Source of the DNA: an uncultured Desulfobacter sp.
GTDB taxonomy: Bacteria > Desulfobacterota > Desulfobacteria > Desulfobacterales > Desulfobacteraceae
Direction: 5' to 3'
DNA length: 64,000 bases
NCBI RefSeq assembly: GCF_963664415.1
Contig: NZ_OY761445.1
Coordinates: 1,080,501-1,144,500 of the forward strand
Shown here: one piece after another, positions 53,545-61,967 of the stretch
How positions within the stretch are numbered: the stretch's first letter is position 1
Layout: each line of letters starts with the position of its first letter
Program-made: the position numbers and the translations under genes
The notes under the pieces: model-generated
The model's input: the letters and a program-made list of their open reading frames with translations, nothing else
Told to the model about the DNA's origin: nothing
The model's database searches: none

Positions 53545-55029
53545 ATGAGTCCGGCAGATATTGTACAAAAGTTGTGGAATTATTGTCATGTCCTCAGGGA
53601 TGACGGCATGAGCTACGGGGATTATGTGGAGCAGCTGACCTATCTTCTGTTTCTGAAAATGGCGGATGAGCGGACAAAGGCCCCTCATAATCAGGAAAGC
53701 ATGGTCCCCGAGAAATACAATTGGCAAAGTCTTTTGAAACGGGATGGGGATGAGCTGTTTGACCACTACCGGCGAATTCTGGAAAATCTGGGCAAAGAAA
53801 AGGGGATGCTGGGGCTGATCTTCATGAAATCCCAGAATAAATTTCAGGATCCGGCGAAGCTTCGGCGCCTGGTGGTGGACCTGATCGACGAGGAGAACTG
53901 GTCCAGCCTCAAGACGGATGTCAAGGGGGATGCCTATGAGGGACTGCTTGAAAAAAACGCCCAGGATACCAAGTCCGGGGCAGGACAGTATTTTACCCCA
54001 AGGCCCCTGATTCAGGCCATTGTGGAGGCCATGGCCCCGGCCCCCGGGGAGACCGTTTCTGATCCTGCCTGCGGCACCGGGGGATTTTTATTGGCCTGCC
54101 ATGATTACCTGGTCAGCCAAAACCCCAATATGACCAAGGCGGAAAAGAAAACTTTGAAGGAAAAAACTTTTAAAGGATGGGAACTGGTTCAGGCAACTGC
54201 CAGGCTCTGTGCCATGAATCTGTTGCTCCACGGCATCGGCACTAACAAAAATATGCCCATTGAGGTGGCCGACTCCCTGGCCTCTGATCCGGGGGAGCGT
54301 TTTGATCTGATCCTTACCAATCCCCCTTTTGGAAAGAAAAGCACCACCACCATTATCGGAGAGAATGGTAAGGCCACAAAGGAAAAGGATACGGTGGAGC
54401 GGGAGGATTTCTGGTCCACCACTTCCAATAAGCAGCTCAATTTTGTCCAGCATGTAAAGACCCTTCTCAATGTGAATGGCCGGGCTGCTGTGGTGGTACC
54501 GGACAATGTCCTTTTTGAAGGGGGGGCCGGGGAGCAGATACGCAGAAAGCTGTTGGAAGAGTGCGATGTCCATACCCTGCTTCGACTTCCCACAGGGCTG
54601 TTCTATGCCCAGGGGGTCAAGGCCAATGTCTTATTTTTTGACAGGAAGCCAGCGGCTGAAAGTCCCTGGACCAAAAAACTGTGGATTTATGACCTGAGGA
54701 CCAATAAGCATTTCACCCTTAAAACGAAGCCTTTGAAACGTCCGGATCTGGATGAATTCGTCAAATGCTTTCATCCGGAAAACAAAAACAGCCGTGTACC
54801 AACCTGGTCTGAGAAAAAAACCGATGGGAGGTGGCGGGCCTATGATTACGAGGAATTGGTCAGCCGGGACAAGGCCAATCTGGATATTTTCTGGTTGAAG
54901 GATGACAGCCTTGAGGCCTCGGAGAACCTGCCGGAGCCAGAGGTCCTTGCCCGGGAAATTGTTGAGGATCTTGAAGCGGCACTTGGGCAGTTTCGGGAGA
55001 TCGCAGAAGACCTGGAGGAAAGGATCTGA
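53545..55029 (+). CDS. hsdM: Type I restriction-modification N6-adenine methyltransferase HsdM
   Basis: A 494-aa HsdM. N-terminal helical domain (VQKLWNYCHVLRDDGMSYGD, LTYLLFLKMADE), SAM-binding motif I SDPACGTGGFLL (D173) and catalytic motif IV TNPPF (N259). Full length. It starts 17 nt after abiEii. A normal operon would continue into hsdS; here only about 180 nt remain before an IS1595, and a 3' hsdS piece lies 7 kb upstream. No hsdR is in the window. Likely an orphan methylase subunit now. Confidence 0.93.
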   Translation: MSPADIVQKLWNYCHVLRDDGMSYGDYVEQLTYLLFLKMADERTKAPHNQESMVPEKYNWQSLLKRDGDELFDHYRRILENLGKEKGMLGLIFMKSQNKFQDPAKLRRLVVDLIDEENWSSLKTDVKGDAYEGLLEKNAQDTKSGAGQYFTPRPLIQAIVEAMAPAPGETVSDPACGTGGFLLACHDYLVSQNPNMTKAEKKTLKEKTFKGWELVQATARLCAMNLLLHGIGTNKNMPIEVADSLASDPGERFDLILTNPPFGKKSTTTIIGENGKATKEKDTVEREDFWSTTSNKQLNFVQHVKTLLNVNGRAAVVVPDNVLFEGGAGEQIRRKLLEECDVHTLLRLPTGLFYAQGVKANVLFFDRKPAAESPWTKKLWIYDLRTNKHFTLKTKPLKRPDLDEFVKCFHPENKNSRVPTWSEKKTDGRWRAYDYEELVSRDKANLDIFWLKDDSLEASENLPEPEVLAREIVEDLEAALGQFREIAEDLEERI

Positions 55030-55213
55030 TGCCGTTAATGAGGCCATTGAACAAATGATCGCCACGCCCAAGGAAAATTCCCAGCGGTTTAAGCAAAAGC
55101 TTGCCGGATTTAAAAGGGTCAATCGGTTTATCGGCTGGAGAAGGGCAAACTTGTCGTTCCGAATTGTACCTGTTTCTTTGGCGTCTCCACTGAGGACTAC
55201 GTATCAAAAGCAA
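55030..55213. other. Truncated sequence downstream of hsdM
   Basis: 184 nt between hsdM and IS1595 copy C. Short frames continue (for example IEQMIATPKENSQRFKQKLA) but none has a recognised family or a clear start. It may be the first codons of a lost downstream gene, cut off by the IS. Confidence 0.4.
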
Positions 55214-56246
55214 GGCTCATGTTGTGTTTCAAGGTCTTATCTGACCAAAAGTTCGACAAGTGAATGGAGCAAGGCCTTTCCTCGCTTGCCAGCGTTATGA
55301 ACGAATTCAAAAAAGCCAAGATAAAACGGGAGCTTTTCCTGTGAAACTCCTCGATGTGGACGCAACCAACCACGTAGCAAAGACCAGAAGCCTTCCATCG
55401 TATTTACATGGACTTCATGGAAACCATCCCCATCCTCGTCTCTGGCATATTCTCCAGCCCCGTGATTCACGCTCTTATGCTTGTACCCCCACTCGCTTAA
55501 TCGGTTATATATCCCGTATTCATCCGTGTAGATCAAAGTTCCTGGCAAAATGACTGATTTTATCAAGGGCTCAATGGTTACCCGGCGAACATTGGCAAGC
55601 ATCTTGATTACCACCAGCCCGCATCGCTGAATCATACCAAATACAGGTGGCTTCTCTTTTTCCAATGTACCCCGCCCACGAGCACCTCGTAAACGATTTC
55701 GACGGCCTTCCCTCCCTTTTTGGAATACTGCTTCGGGATTGCCTTTATGCCCTGCTACAATGTAGACTTCATCGCACTCAACCTTGTCGTCGAGAGTTAC
55801 GGGCGGCTTTTTTTTACCACGCCTTCACGAAGTTGGGTGGTCATCTTTTGAACATCCGTGCGGTCCAAGTCCAGTTCTTTGGCAATCTGCTTGTTGGACA
55901 AGTTCAGCCCCATAAAATAAAGACACAAAATCCATACTTTTAGGGGTTGATGATGCCCAGCGAAAATGGTACCCGTCAAGTCGTCAAAGCGTTTACTACA
56001 ATTTTTACATTCATAACGCTGCCTGGCAGGTTCTTTTTCATCGAAACCCCTTTTGATTACTCGTTTGGATTCACAAAACGGACATTGGCGTCCTTCCGGC
56101 CAGCGCAATTCCCGAACAGTTTCATAACATTGTGTATCATCAATCAGAGTCTTTATGTTTACCTGCATCCGTTAAGCTCCTAAGGTGAATTCGGTCAGAA
56201 AAAATCACCATCTACCATTATACGACCCTGATACGCAACATGAGCC
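55214..56246 (-). mobile_element. IS1595-family element, copy C, with unmatched flanks
   Basis: 1033 bp with GGCTCATGTTG termini. The 8 bp on the left are AAAAGCAA (55206-55213) and on the right AAAAAGTA (56247-56254). Copies A and B have perfect 8-bp duplications, so these mismatched flanks suggest the element now joins two originally separate insertion sites. Confidence 0.9.
55237..56168 (-). CDS. IS1595 transposase (copy C), made by -1 frameshift
   Basis: First frame 56168-55797: MQVNIKTLIDDTQCYETVRE, zinc ribbon CPFCESKR...CKNCSKRF, HTH LSNKQIAKELDLDRTDVQKM. At the A8 run (55808-55815) a -1 shift leads to KKKPPVTLDDKVECDEVYIV, then LIYTDEYGIYNRLSEWGY and NTMEGFWSLLRGWLRPHRG with the DDE residues. 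Nearly identical to copy B. Fused length about 310 aa; otherwise intact. Confidence 0.85.
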
Positions 56247-56342
56247 AAAAAGTAAAGGGTGATCCCATACAAAACATGTCTATAAGTACTTAGATTCAGA
56301 GTTTTAGACCCGCCATAATATTTGAGGGTGCCCCTTACTGTT

Positions 56343-56371
56343 AAAAAGACGGATTATACATTTATAATCCG
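56343..56371 (-). terminator. Rho-independent terminator of the LysE-type gene
   Basis: On the minus strand a near-perfect stem CGGATTATA/TATAATCCG with a short loop (56350-56371) is followed by TCTTTTTAA. It lies 65 nt beyond the stop of the exporter gene. Confidence 0.7.
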
Positions 56372-56435
56372 CATGAGTTATTCAAAATTCACACTAAAAC
56401 TACAGGCAAGTTACATGCGATTACCCTGAAAACGC

Positions 56436-57053
56436 TTACAGCCACCCCAGGAGCCCTGCGCCCTCCCGGGCAAGCCCCCAGGCAAAACAACACAGAAGAA
56501 GGCCCAGAACCCGCATGGTCCAAACATAGGCGGCTCCGGTTAAAAAGCTGCGCGTTCTGGCCACCACAAAGGCCAGGGCAAGTTTGGATCCCACAAGCAG
56601 CAGATAGAAGCCGCCCACAAATTCAATGGCGCCTCCGGGATGAATCTGCCAGGCTTTAGACGCCAGGGGTGCGCCAACGGTGATCCAGAACAGGTACGGA
56701 TGGGGACTTAAAATATTTACCACCACCCCTTTCATAAGGGATGCGGACGTCCGGTCTGAGGCTTGGGGCATCTGTCCGGCAGTTCTGATACTTGAAATGC
56801 CCATTTTTAAGACGATAATAGCCCCTGTAAGGGAAATAACACCCAAGACAGGGTCGGATCCGGACAGACAGGAAACCAGAAAAAAAGAAATTATCAAAAC
56901 AGGCAAATCCGAAATCAGCGGTGCCATGGCAACACGTATACCGGCGCGGATACCAAGACGAATGGTTTCACTGATAACAAGGGCCAGCAAAGGACCGGGA
57001 GACAAACCGGCGGACAAGCCTAAAACCAACCCCATGAACAAATATTTTTCCAT
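56436..57053 (-). CDS. LysE/RhtB-type amino-acid exporter
   Basis: A 205-aa inner-membrane protein of the LysE/RhtB family. The family start GLVLGLSAGLSPGPLLALVI with the conserved SPGP lies in the first helix; six hydrophobic segments follow, with NILSPHPYLFWITVGAPL in the middle. Likely exports an amino acid or related small molecule; substrate unknown. Divergent from proB, sharing a 200-nt promoter region. Confidence 0.85.
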   Translation of the reverse strand: MEKYLFMGLVLGLSAGLSPGPLLALVISETIRLGIRAGIRVAMAPLISDLPVLIISFFLVSCLSGSDPVLGVISLTGAIIVLKMGISSIRTAGQMPQASDRTSASLMKGVVVNILSPHPYLFWITVGAPLASKAWQIHPGGAIEFVGGFYLLLVGSKLALAFVVARTRSFLTGAAYVWTMRVLGLLLCCFAWGLAREGAGLLGWL

Positions 57054-57257
57054 CTGCTATCCTCATTTATGTCTGCCCGAAAAAATCCAGGCGGTTAATA
57101 TAGCAGCCGGATTTTATCTTTTCCATCACAAAGAAACAGTGAGGCTAAAAATCATGCCTTGCAATCATCTGCGCTATGGTTTAATTTTTGGGCCATTATT
57201 TGGTAAAGACGATTAGCTGCGCGGCCCAATGCCGCTTTTTATAACCTGGAACAGAAT

Positions 57258-58412
57258 ATGAACACCGACCAGCAAATTTTAGCCCTGTCCAAATTCAGAC
57301 GCATCGTGGTCAAAGTGGGCTCAGGGGTGCTGACCCGGAAAAACAGCCTTAATATAGACGTCATTAACAGCATCGCAAGGCAGATCTGTATACTCCATGA
57401 CCGGGGTATGCAAGTCATTCTTGTCTCTTCCGGTGCCATGGCTGCGGGCGTAAAAAAAATCGGTCTTAAAAAAAGGCCGTCGGAAACCCCCAAACGCCAG
57501 GCAGTTTCCGCCATTGGCCAGGCGGACTTGATCCGCGAATGGGAAAAGGCAGTGGAACATTGCGGCCGAAAAGTAGCCCAGATTCTTCTGACCAGGGGAG
57601 ACTTATGCGACCGGGTCCGGTATCTGAATGCCAGAAACACCCTGAATACGCTTCTGGAATGGAAGGTGCTGCCCATTATTAATGAAAATGACACGGTGGC
57701 GGTAAAATCCCTGCAATTCGGGGACAATGACAATTTGGGGGCCTTGATCACCCTGCTGCTTGGCGCTGACTTGATGATCAATCTCACTGATATCGGCGGT
57801 TTGTACGATAAAGATCCCCGGCGCCATGACGATGCACAGCTTCTCAGACAGGTAACAGCCATGGGAAGTGATATCGAGGCCATGGCCGGAGAGATCGCAG
57901 GCCCCTTGGGCACAGGGGGCATGGGCACCAAAATAAGCGCCGCAAAAAAGCTGACGTCGGCAGGCATTCCCATGATCATTGCCTGCGGTCTGGAACAGGA
58001 TATCCTGGTCAAAATTATGGACAACAAATATACGGGCACATATTTTGTTCCCAACGGACAAAAGGCTTCATCCAGAAAAAACTGGATTGGTCTGACCCTG
58101 CAGGCCAAGGGGAGAATTACCATAGACAAAGGTGCCCAGAAAGCCGTTGTGGAAAAAGGAAAAAGCCTTTTACCGTCAGGCATTACACGGGTGGAAAACT
58201 ATTTTGAGGTAGGTGATCCCGTGGAATTCATCACAGAGGATAACGTGATCCTGGGCATGGGCCTGGTCAATTACAATGCCTCGGATATACTAAAAATCAT
58301 GGGCTGCAAGACCAGCCAGATTAAAAACCGTTTAGGTTTTAGATCCTATGACGAGGTGATTCACAGGGATAATCTGATGATCACCGCATACCCGGATGAC
58401 GCCCGGTCGTAA
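57258..58412 (+). CDS. proB: Glutamate 5-kinase
   Basis: First enzyme of proline synthesis: phosphorylates L-glutamate with ATP. 384 aa: amino-acid kinase domain (VVKVGSGVLTRKNSLNIDVI, LVSSGAMAAGVKKIGL, NENDTVAVKSLQFGDNDNLG, GTGGMGTKISAAKKLTSAGI) and a C-terminal PUA domain (residues about 285-375, KGRITIDKGAQKAVVEKGKS). Full length. proA follows on the same strand, separated by a palindromic repeat. Confidence 0.97.
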   Translation: MNTDQQILALSKFRRIVVKVGSGVLTRKNSLNIDVINSIARQICILHDRGMQVILVSSGAMAAGVKKIGLKKRPSETPKRQAVSAIGQADLIREWEKAVEHCGRKVAQILLTRGDLCDRVRYLNARNTLNTLLEWKVLPIINENDTVAVKSLQFGDNDNLGALITLLLGADLMINLTDIGGLYDKDPRRHDDAQLLRQVTAMGSDIEAMAGEIAGPLGTGGMGTKISAAKKLTSAGIPMIIACGLEQDILVKIMDNKYTGTYFVPNGQKASSRKNWIGLTLQAKGRITIDKGAQKAVVEKGKSLLPSGITRVENYFEVGDPVEFITEDNVILGMGLVNYNASDILKIMGCKTSQIKNRLGFRSYDEVIHRDNLMITAYPDDARS

Positions 58413-58539
58413 ATGTTTGAACGAAAAGTCACCCACCTGCGGCGTTGCAGAATACTTCGCAATCCTCACAACCATGAGGTTGCTCCGGTTGCAAAGTATT
58501 CTGCGCCTTGCATCTGTGCAACTTTTCGCCCAAACATGG
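58412..58539. repeat. Palindromic (MITE-like) repeat between proB and proA
   Basis: An inverted repeat of about 128 nt. The outer stem pairs ATGTTTGAACGAAAAGT with its near-complement ending CGCCCAAACAT; the inner stem pairs GCAGAATACTTCGCAA with TTGCAAAGTATTCTGC; a 16-nt unpaired bulge lies between them, and the tip is CCTCA/TGAGG. It overlaps the last base of proB. The two-stem layout resembles mobile palindromic repeats that fold as RNA. Confidence 0.85.
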
Positions 58540-58591
58540 AGATTTGACGCAGGCATTAATTTTCGGGATCAAAAGAAAGGAGAACCATTCT

Positions 58592-59848
58592 ATGTCTTTG
58601 GAAAATCAAATCATTGAAATTGCCAAACAGGCCAGGGCCGCAGCCCGGATCATGGCAGCCCTTCCTGCAGAGCAGAAAAACAGGGCGCTTTTTGCCATTG
58701 CAAGGCAGTTGGAAAAGGATAAAGACATCATCCAGGCGGAAAATGCAAAGGATGTGGCAGCGGCCCGGGAAAACGGATTGTCCGATGCCATGATCGACCG
58801 GCTGACCATTTCGGATAAGGTATTGAACGGGATGGTTGAAGGGCTGGAATATGTGGCGGGCCTGGAAGATCCCGTAGGCACCCTGTCCGATTCCTCCATC
58901 CGGCCCAACGGTATTGAGATGGCCAGAATGCGCATTCCATTGGGGGTTATCGGCATTATTTATGAATCAAGGCCCAATGTCACCGTTGATGCGGCAGGCC
59001 TGTGTCTCAAGGCCGGTAACGCCGTGATCCTGCGGGGCGGCTCCGAAGCCATCTACTCCAACCAGGCCCTGGCCCGGGCCATTGAACAGGGCATTTCCAC
59101 AGAAGGCCTGCCGGTCGGTGCCGTCCAGGTGATCCCTACCCCGGACCGGGCTGCCGTGGATATCATGCTCAAACAGGAAGAGTACATCGACCTGATCATC
59201 CCCCGGGGCGGTGAAGGCCTTATCCGCCATGTGGTGGCCGTCTCCAGCATCCCTGTGCTCAAACATTACAAAGGGGTGTGCCACGCCTATGTGGATGACC
59301 TGGCAGACCTGGAGATGGGTGTCAGCATCGTACTCAATGCCAAAGCCCAGCGGCCCGGTGTATGTAACGCCCTGGAAACCTTGCTGGTTCATGAAGGTGT
59401 GGCCCAACAATTTCTGCCCATGGCCTATAAAGCACTGTCCCAGGCCGGTGTCACTATTAAGGGGTGTCCTAAAACCTGCGAAATACTGCCCGATGCCGTC
59501 CCTGCCACCGAAGAAGACTGGCCCATGGAATACCTGAATCTGACGCTGGCCGTCAAAGTGGTTAAAAACATGGATGATGCCATGGCCCATATCGCGGCCT
59601 ACGGCTCCAACCATACCGAAGCGATCATCACAACAGACCTGAACCGGTCCCGGCGCTTTATCCGGGAAGTGGACGCCTCCCTTGTCATTGTCAATGCATC
59701 CACCCGGTTCAATGACGGGGGAGAACTGGGCCTTGGCGCAGAGATCGGCATATCCACCTCAAAGCTGCATGCCTACGGTCCCATGGGCATAAAAGAGCTG
59801 ACCACCACCAAATTTGTGGCCTGGGGAAACGGACAGATTCGGTCCTGA
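58592..59848 (+). CDS. proA: Glutamate-5-semialdehyde dehydrogenase (gamma-glutamyl phosphate reductase)
   Basis: Second enzyme of proline synthesis: reduces gamma-glutamyl phosphate with NADPH. The ATG at 58592 has AAAGGAG at good spacing and gives the usual 418 aa; the frame opens further upstream inside the repeat. Seen: RMRIPLGVIGIIYESRPNVT, GNAVILRGGSEAIYSN, the catalytic-Cys region RPGVCNALETLLVH, and NASTRFNDGGELGLGAEIGI. Forms one transcription unit with proB. Confidence 0.97.
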   Translation: MSLENQIIEIAKQARAAARIMAALPAEQKNRALFAIARQLEKDKDIIQAENAKDVAAARENGLSDAMIDRLTISDKVLNGMVEGLEYVAGLEDPVGTLSDSSIRPNGIEMARMRIPLGVIGIIYESRPNVTVDAAGLCLKAGNAVILRGGSEAIYSNQALARAIEQGISTEGLPVGAVQVIPTPDRAAVDIMLKQEEYIDLIIPRGGEGLIRHVVAVSSIPVLKHYKGVCHAYVDDLADLEMGVSIVLNAKAQRPGVCNALETLLVHEGVAQQFLPMAYKALSQAGVTIKGCPKTCEILPDAVPATEEDWPMEYLNLTLAVKVVKNMDDAMAHIAAYGSNHTEAIITTDLNRSRRFIREVDASLVIVNASTRFNDGGELGLGAEIGISTSKLHAYGPMGIKELTTTKFVAWGNGQIRS

Positions 59849-59885
59849 TCAGCATCATAATAGAAATCGTGAGAGATCTTAATGT

Positions 59886-59947
59886 CCATCCGGAAATACA
59901 ATTTTTATCCAACTCAAAAATCAGATAAAAAAAGCTGTTCCGGATGG
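59886..59947 (+). terminator. Possible terminator hairpin after proA
   Basis: Perfect 10-bp stem CCATCCGGAA / TTCCGGATGG enclosing 42 nt that include an AT-rich stretch. There is no U-run after it, so termination is uncertain. Confidence 0.35.
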
Positions 59948-60420
59948 GCAATAATTCAGATTCATCCGATCAAGACGATCCGGGCTAATCTCCCACCGGA
60001 CGGCATTGTAATCCCTTATCGTTAATTCTTTTTTCGCGTCCACTCATCAGGCGCCTGTACGAGAATCCGATCAAACCAGTGAATCAAACCCCCGGCAAAC
60101 TATAGACAATTCCATTCCATAAAAAAAAGACCGGCGACAAAATATGATTTGTCTTTTATTCTTTTAAATTATCCGTTATTTTGATTCAAATAAAAAAAAT
60201 GGCTATTTCGAAAAAGAAAATTAAACGTAAGAACTATAACTTATAGTGTAAAAGAAAAGGCTAAGGCATCTGTAGTCCCCCCCCTTTACTCTGAACCCTA
60301 TAAGCGCATAACTGTTTAAAATCGTTCTTAATATTGAGGCTTTCCTCTCTAATACGTTCAATATAGCCATTAAACTCGAACCTGTAGTAATTTCACTCAT
60401 AAACGAGGAGGTCGGGGGTA
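59948..60420. other. Intergenic region upstream of the tolC-like gene
   Basis: About 470 nt with no gene that can be supported. The second half is AT-rich and should hold the promoter of the tolC-like gene; a GAGGAGG ribosome-binding site ends it. No clear -35/-10 pair could be chosen with confidence. Confidence 0.45.
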
Positions 60421-61932
60421 ATGTGTCATAAATTTTTAAACGTCTTATTTGATTTTGCAAAAAAATTTCAAAGAAAATACATTTTCATTTTTTTTTGTGC
60501 ATGGCTTCTTAACTATCCTTTATCAGCTCATACCGCAGACTTGATTGAGTTATACCAACTTGCCTGTGAAAATGATTCAACCTTTCAAAAAGAGATCTAT
60601 GCCCATCAAGCCGCATCCGAAATATACACACAGGCCTTTTCCGAAATGCTTCCTGTTCTTGGGTTTGATGCCTTTTATAAATATTCCGAGCACAAAATGC
60701 TTGACAACGAGGTAGCCGTATACAACGACAATCGTGCAAGATATCCCAGTAAAGGCTTTGATCTTGTCTTAAGCCAGCCTGTATTTTCATATCCTTCCAT
60801 GGTCCATATTTCCCAAGCAAAAGAAGAAGTCCAACGTGCGGATTTCAATTTTCAGGCGGCCGCCCAGAATCTGATCTTCAGGGTTACAGAGGCCTACCTA
60901 AACGCCCTGGAGGCAAAGGATGTTTTGCGTTTCAGCAAAGCTGAAGAAGATGCAATCAGCCGGCATTTCAATCTTGCAAAGGAACGCTATGAAAGCGGTC
61001 TTATTCCCATCGCGGAGTTTCATGATGCCAAAGCGACATTTGCAGGCGCCACCACAAGACGGGTAAGGGCCGAACATAGCATGGAAGATGCCATAGAAGG
61101 ACTGACGGAGATAACGGGCACCCGGATTGATTCGCTCAAAGCTATTAATCTGCCTGACATCAATACTGAAAAAATGTGTGCAACAATCAGCAGTGATTCG
61201 GAATCAAAAACAATGCGCTTCGACGCTATCGACGTAAACCGGTTCAACAGCCTGGCACCAAGAAAAGATGAGGGCTATGAAGGTGATGCCATCCCTCTGA
61301 TTTTACCGGAACCGGACGATGTTGACACATGGGTGCAAGCCACCCAAAAACAGAACTTTGGTATCCTTGCCAGACAAAAAGGGCTGATCATTGCTGAAAA
61401 AGAGGTAAAAAGACAAAACGGCGGTCATATGCCGACAGTCTCACTTGTTGGAAGACTTAACCGTAATGTGGAGGGCGATTCGCTATATGGTGGCGGAAGC
61501 GATATTGAAAAATGGGAAGGTTCCGTTGAAGTCAAAGTCCCTCTGTTCAACGGTTTTTCCACATCCTCAAAAGTGCGTGAGGCCAAGCTTCTCCATAAAA
61601 TTGCACAGCAGGAACTTGAGACGGAAATCAGATCCGTTACACGGGAATCCAAGGCTGCATTTTTCGGGATAAAAAGCGCAATAGAAAGCATCAAGGCATT
61701 GAAACAGGCGTTGATCAGCAACCAGATCGCTCTGTATGCCAAACAAGAAGGGTTTAAATCCGGTATGCAGCCCACCCTCGCTGTAACTGATGCCCAAAGA
61801 GATCTATTCCAGACAAAACATGAATATGCAAAATCACAATATGAGTACATCATTTACAGCCTCAGGCTCAAAAAGGCGGTTGGACTGCTCAACCAGGAAG
61901 ATATTAAAGTCGTTAACAGCTGGCTGGACTGA
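60421..61932 (+). CDS. TolC-family outer-membrane channel protein
   Basis: A 503-aa outer-membrane efflux protein. N-terminal signal peptide (KYIFIFFCAWLLNYPLSAHT), then two OEP repeats: first ADLIELYQLACENDSTFQKE to TEITGTRIDSLKAI, second PDDVDTWVQATQKQNFGILA to RLKKAVGLLNQEDI, with RYESGLIPIAEFHDAKATFA and KQEGFKSGMQPTLAVTDAQR typical of TolC helices. It directly precedes a giant RTX-type gene, so it probably serves as the outer-membrane channel of its type I secretion system. The ABC and adaptor genes are not in the window. Confidence 0.9.
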   Translation: MCHKFLNVLFDFAKKFQRKYIFIFFCAWLLNYPLSAHTADLIELYQLACENDSTFQKEIYAHQAASEIYTQAFSEMLPVLGFDAFYKYSEHKMLDNEVAVYNDNRARYPSKGFDLVLSQPVFSYPSMVHISQAKEEVQRADFNFQAAAQNLIFRVTEAYLNALEAKDVLRFSKAEEDAISRHFNLAKERYESGLIPIAEFHDAKATFAGATTRRVRAEHSMEDAIEGLTEITGTRIDSLKAINLPDINTEKMCATISSDSESKTMRFDAIDVNRFNSLAPRKDEGYEGDAIPLILPEPDDVDTWVQATQKQNFGILARQKGLIIAEKEVKRQNGGHMPTVSLVGRLNRNVEGDSLYGGGSDIEKWEGSVEVKVPLFNGFSTSSKVREAKLLHKIAQQELETEIRSVTRESKAAFFGIKSAIESIKALKQALISNQIALYAKQEGFKSGMQPTLAVTDAQRDLFQTKHEYAKSQYEYIIYSLRLKKAVGLLNQEDIKVVNSWLD

Positions 61933-61967
61933 AACCATTTAAGCGTTAATAAAAGGGCTTTCGCCAA

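Noticed and set aside
54902..55300. Plus-strand frame overlapping the end of hsdM
   Set aside because: Most of it is out of frame with hsdM and runs into IS1595 copy C; no domain recognised.
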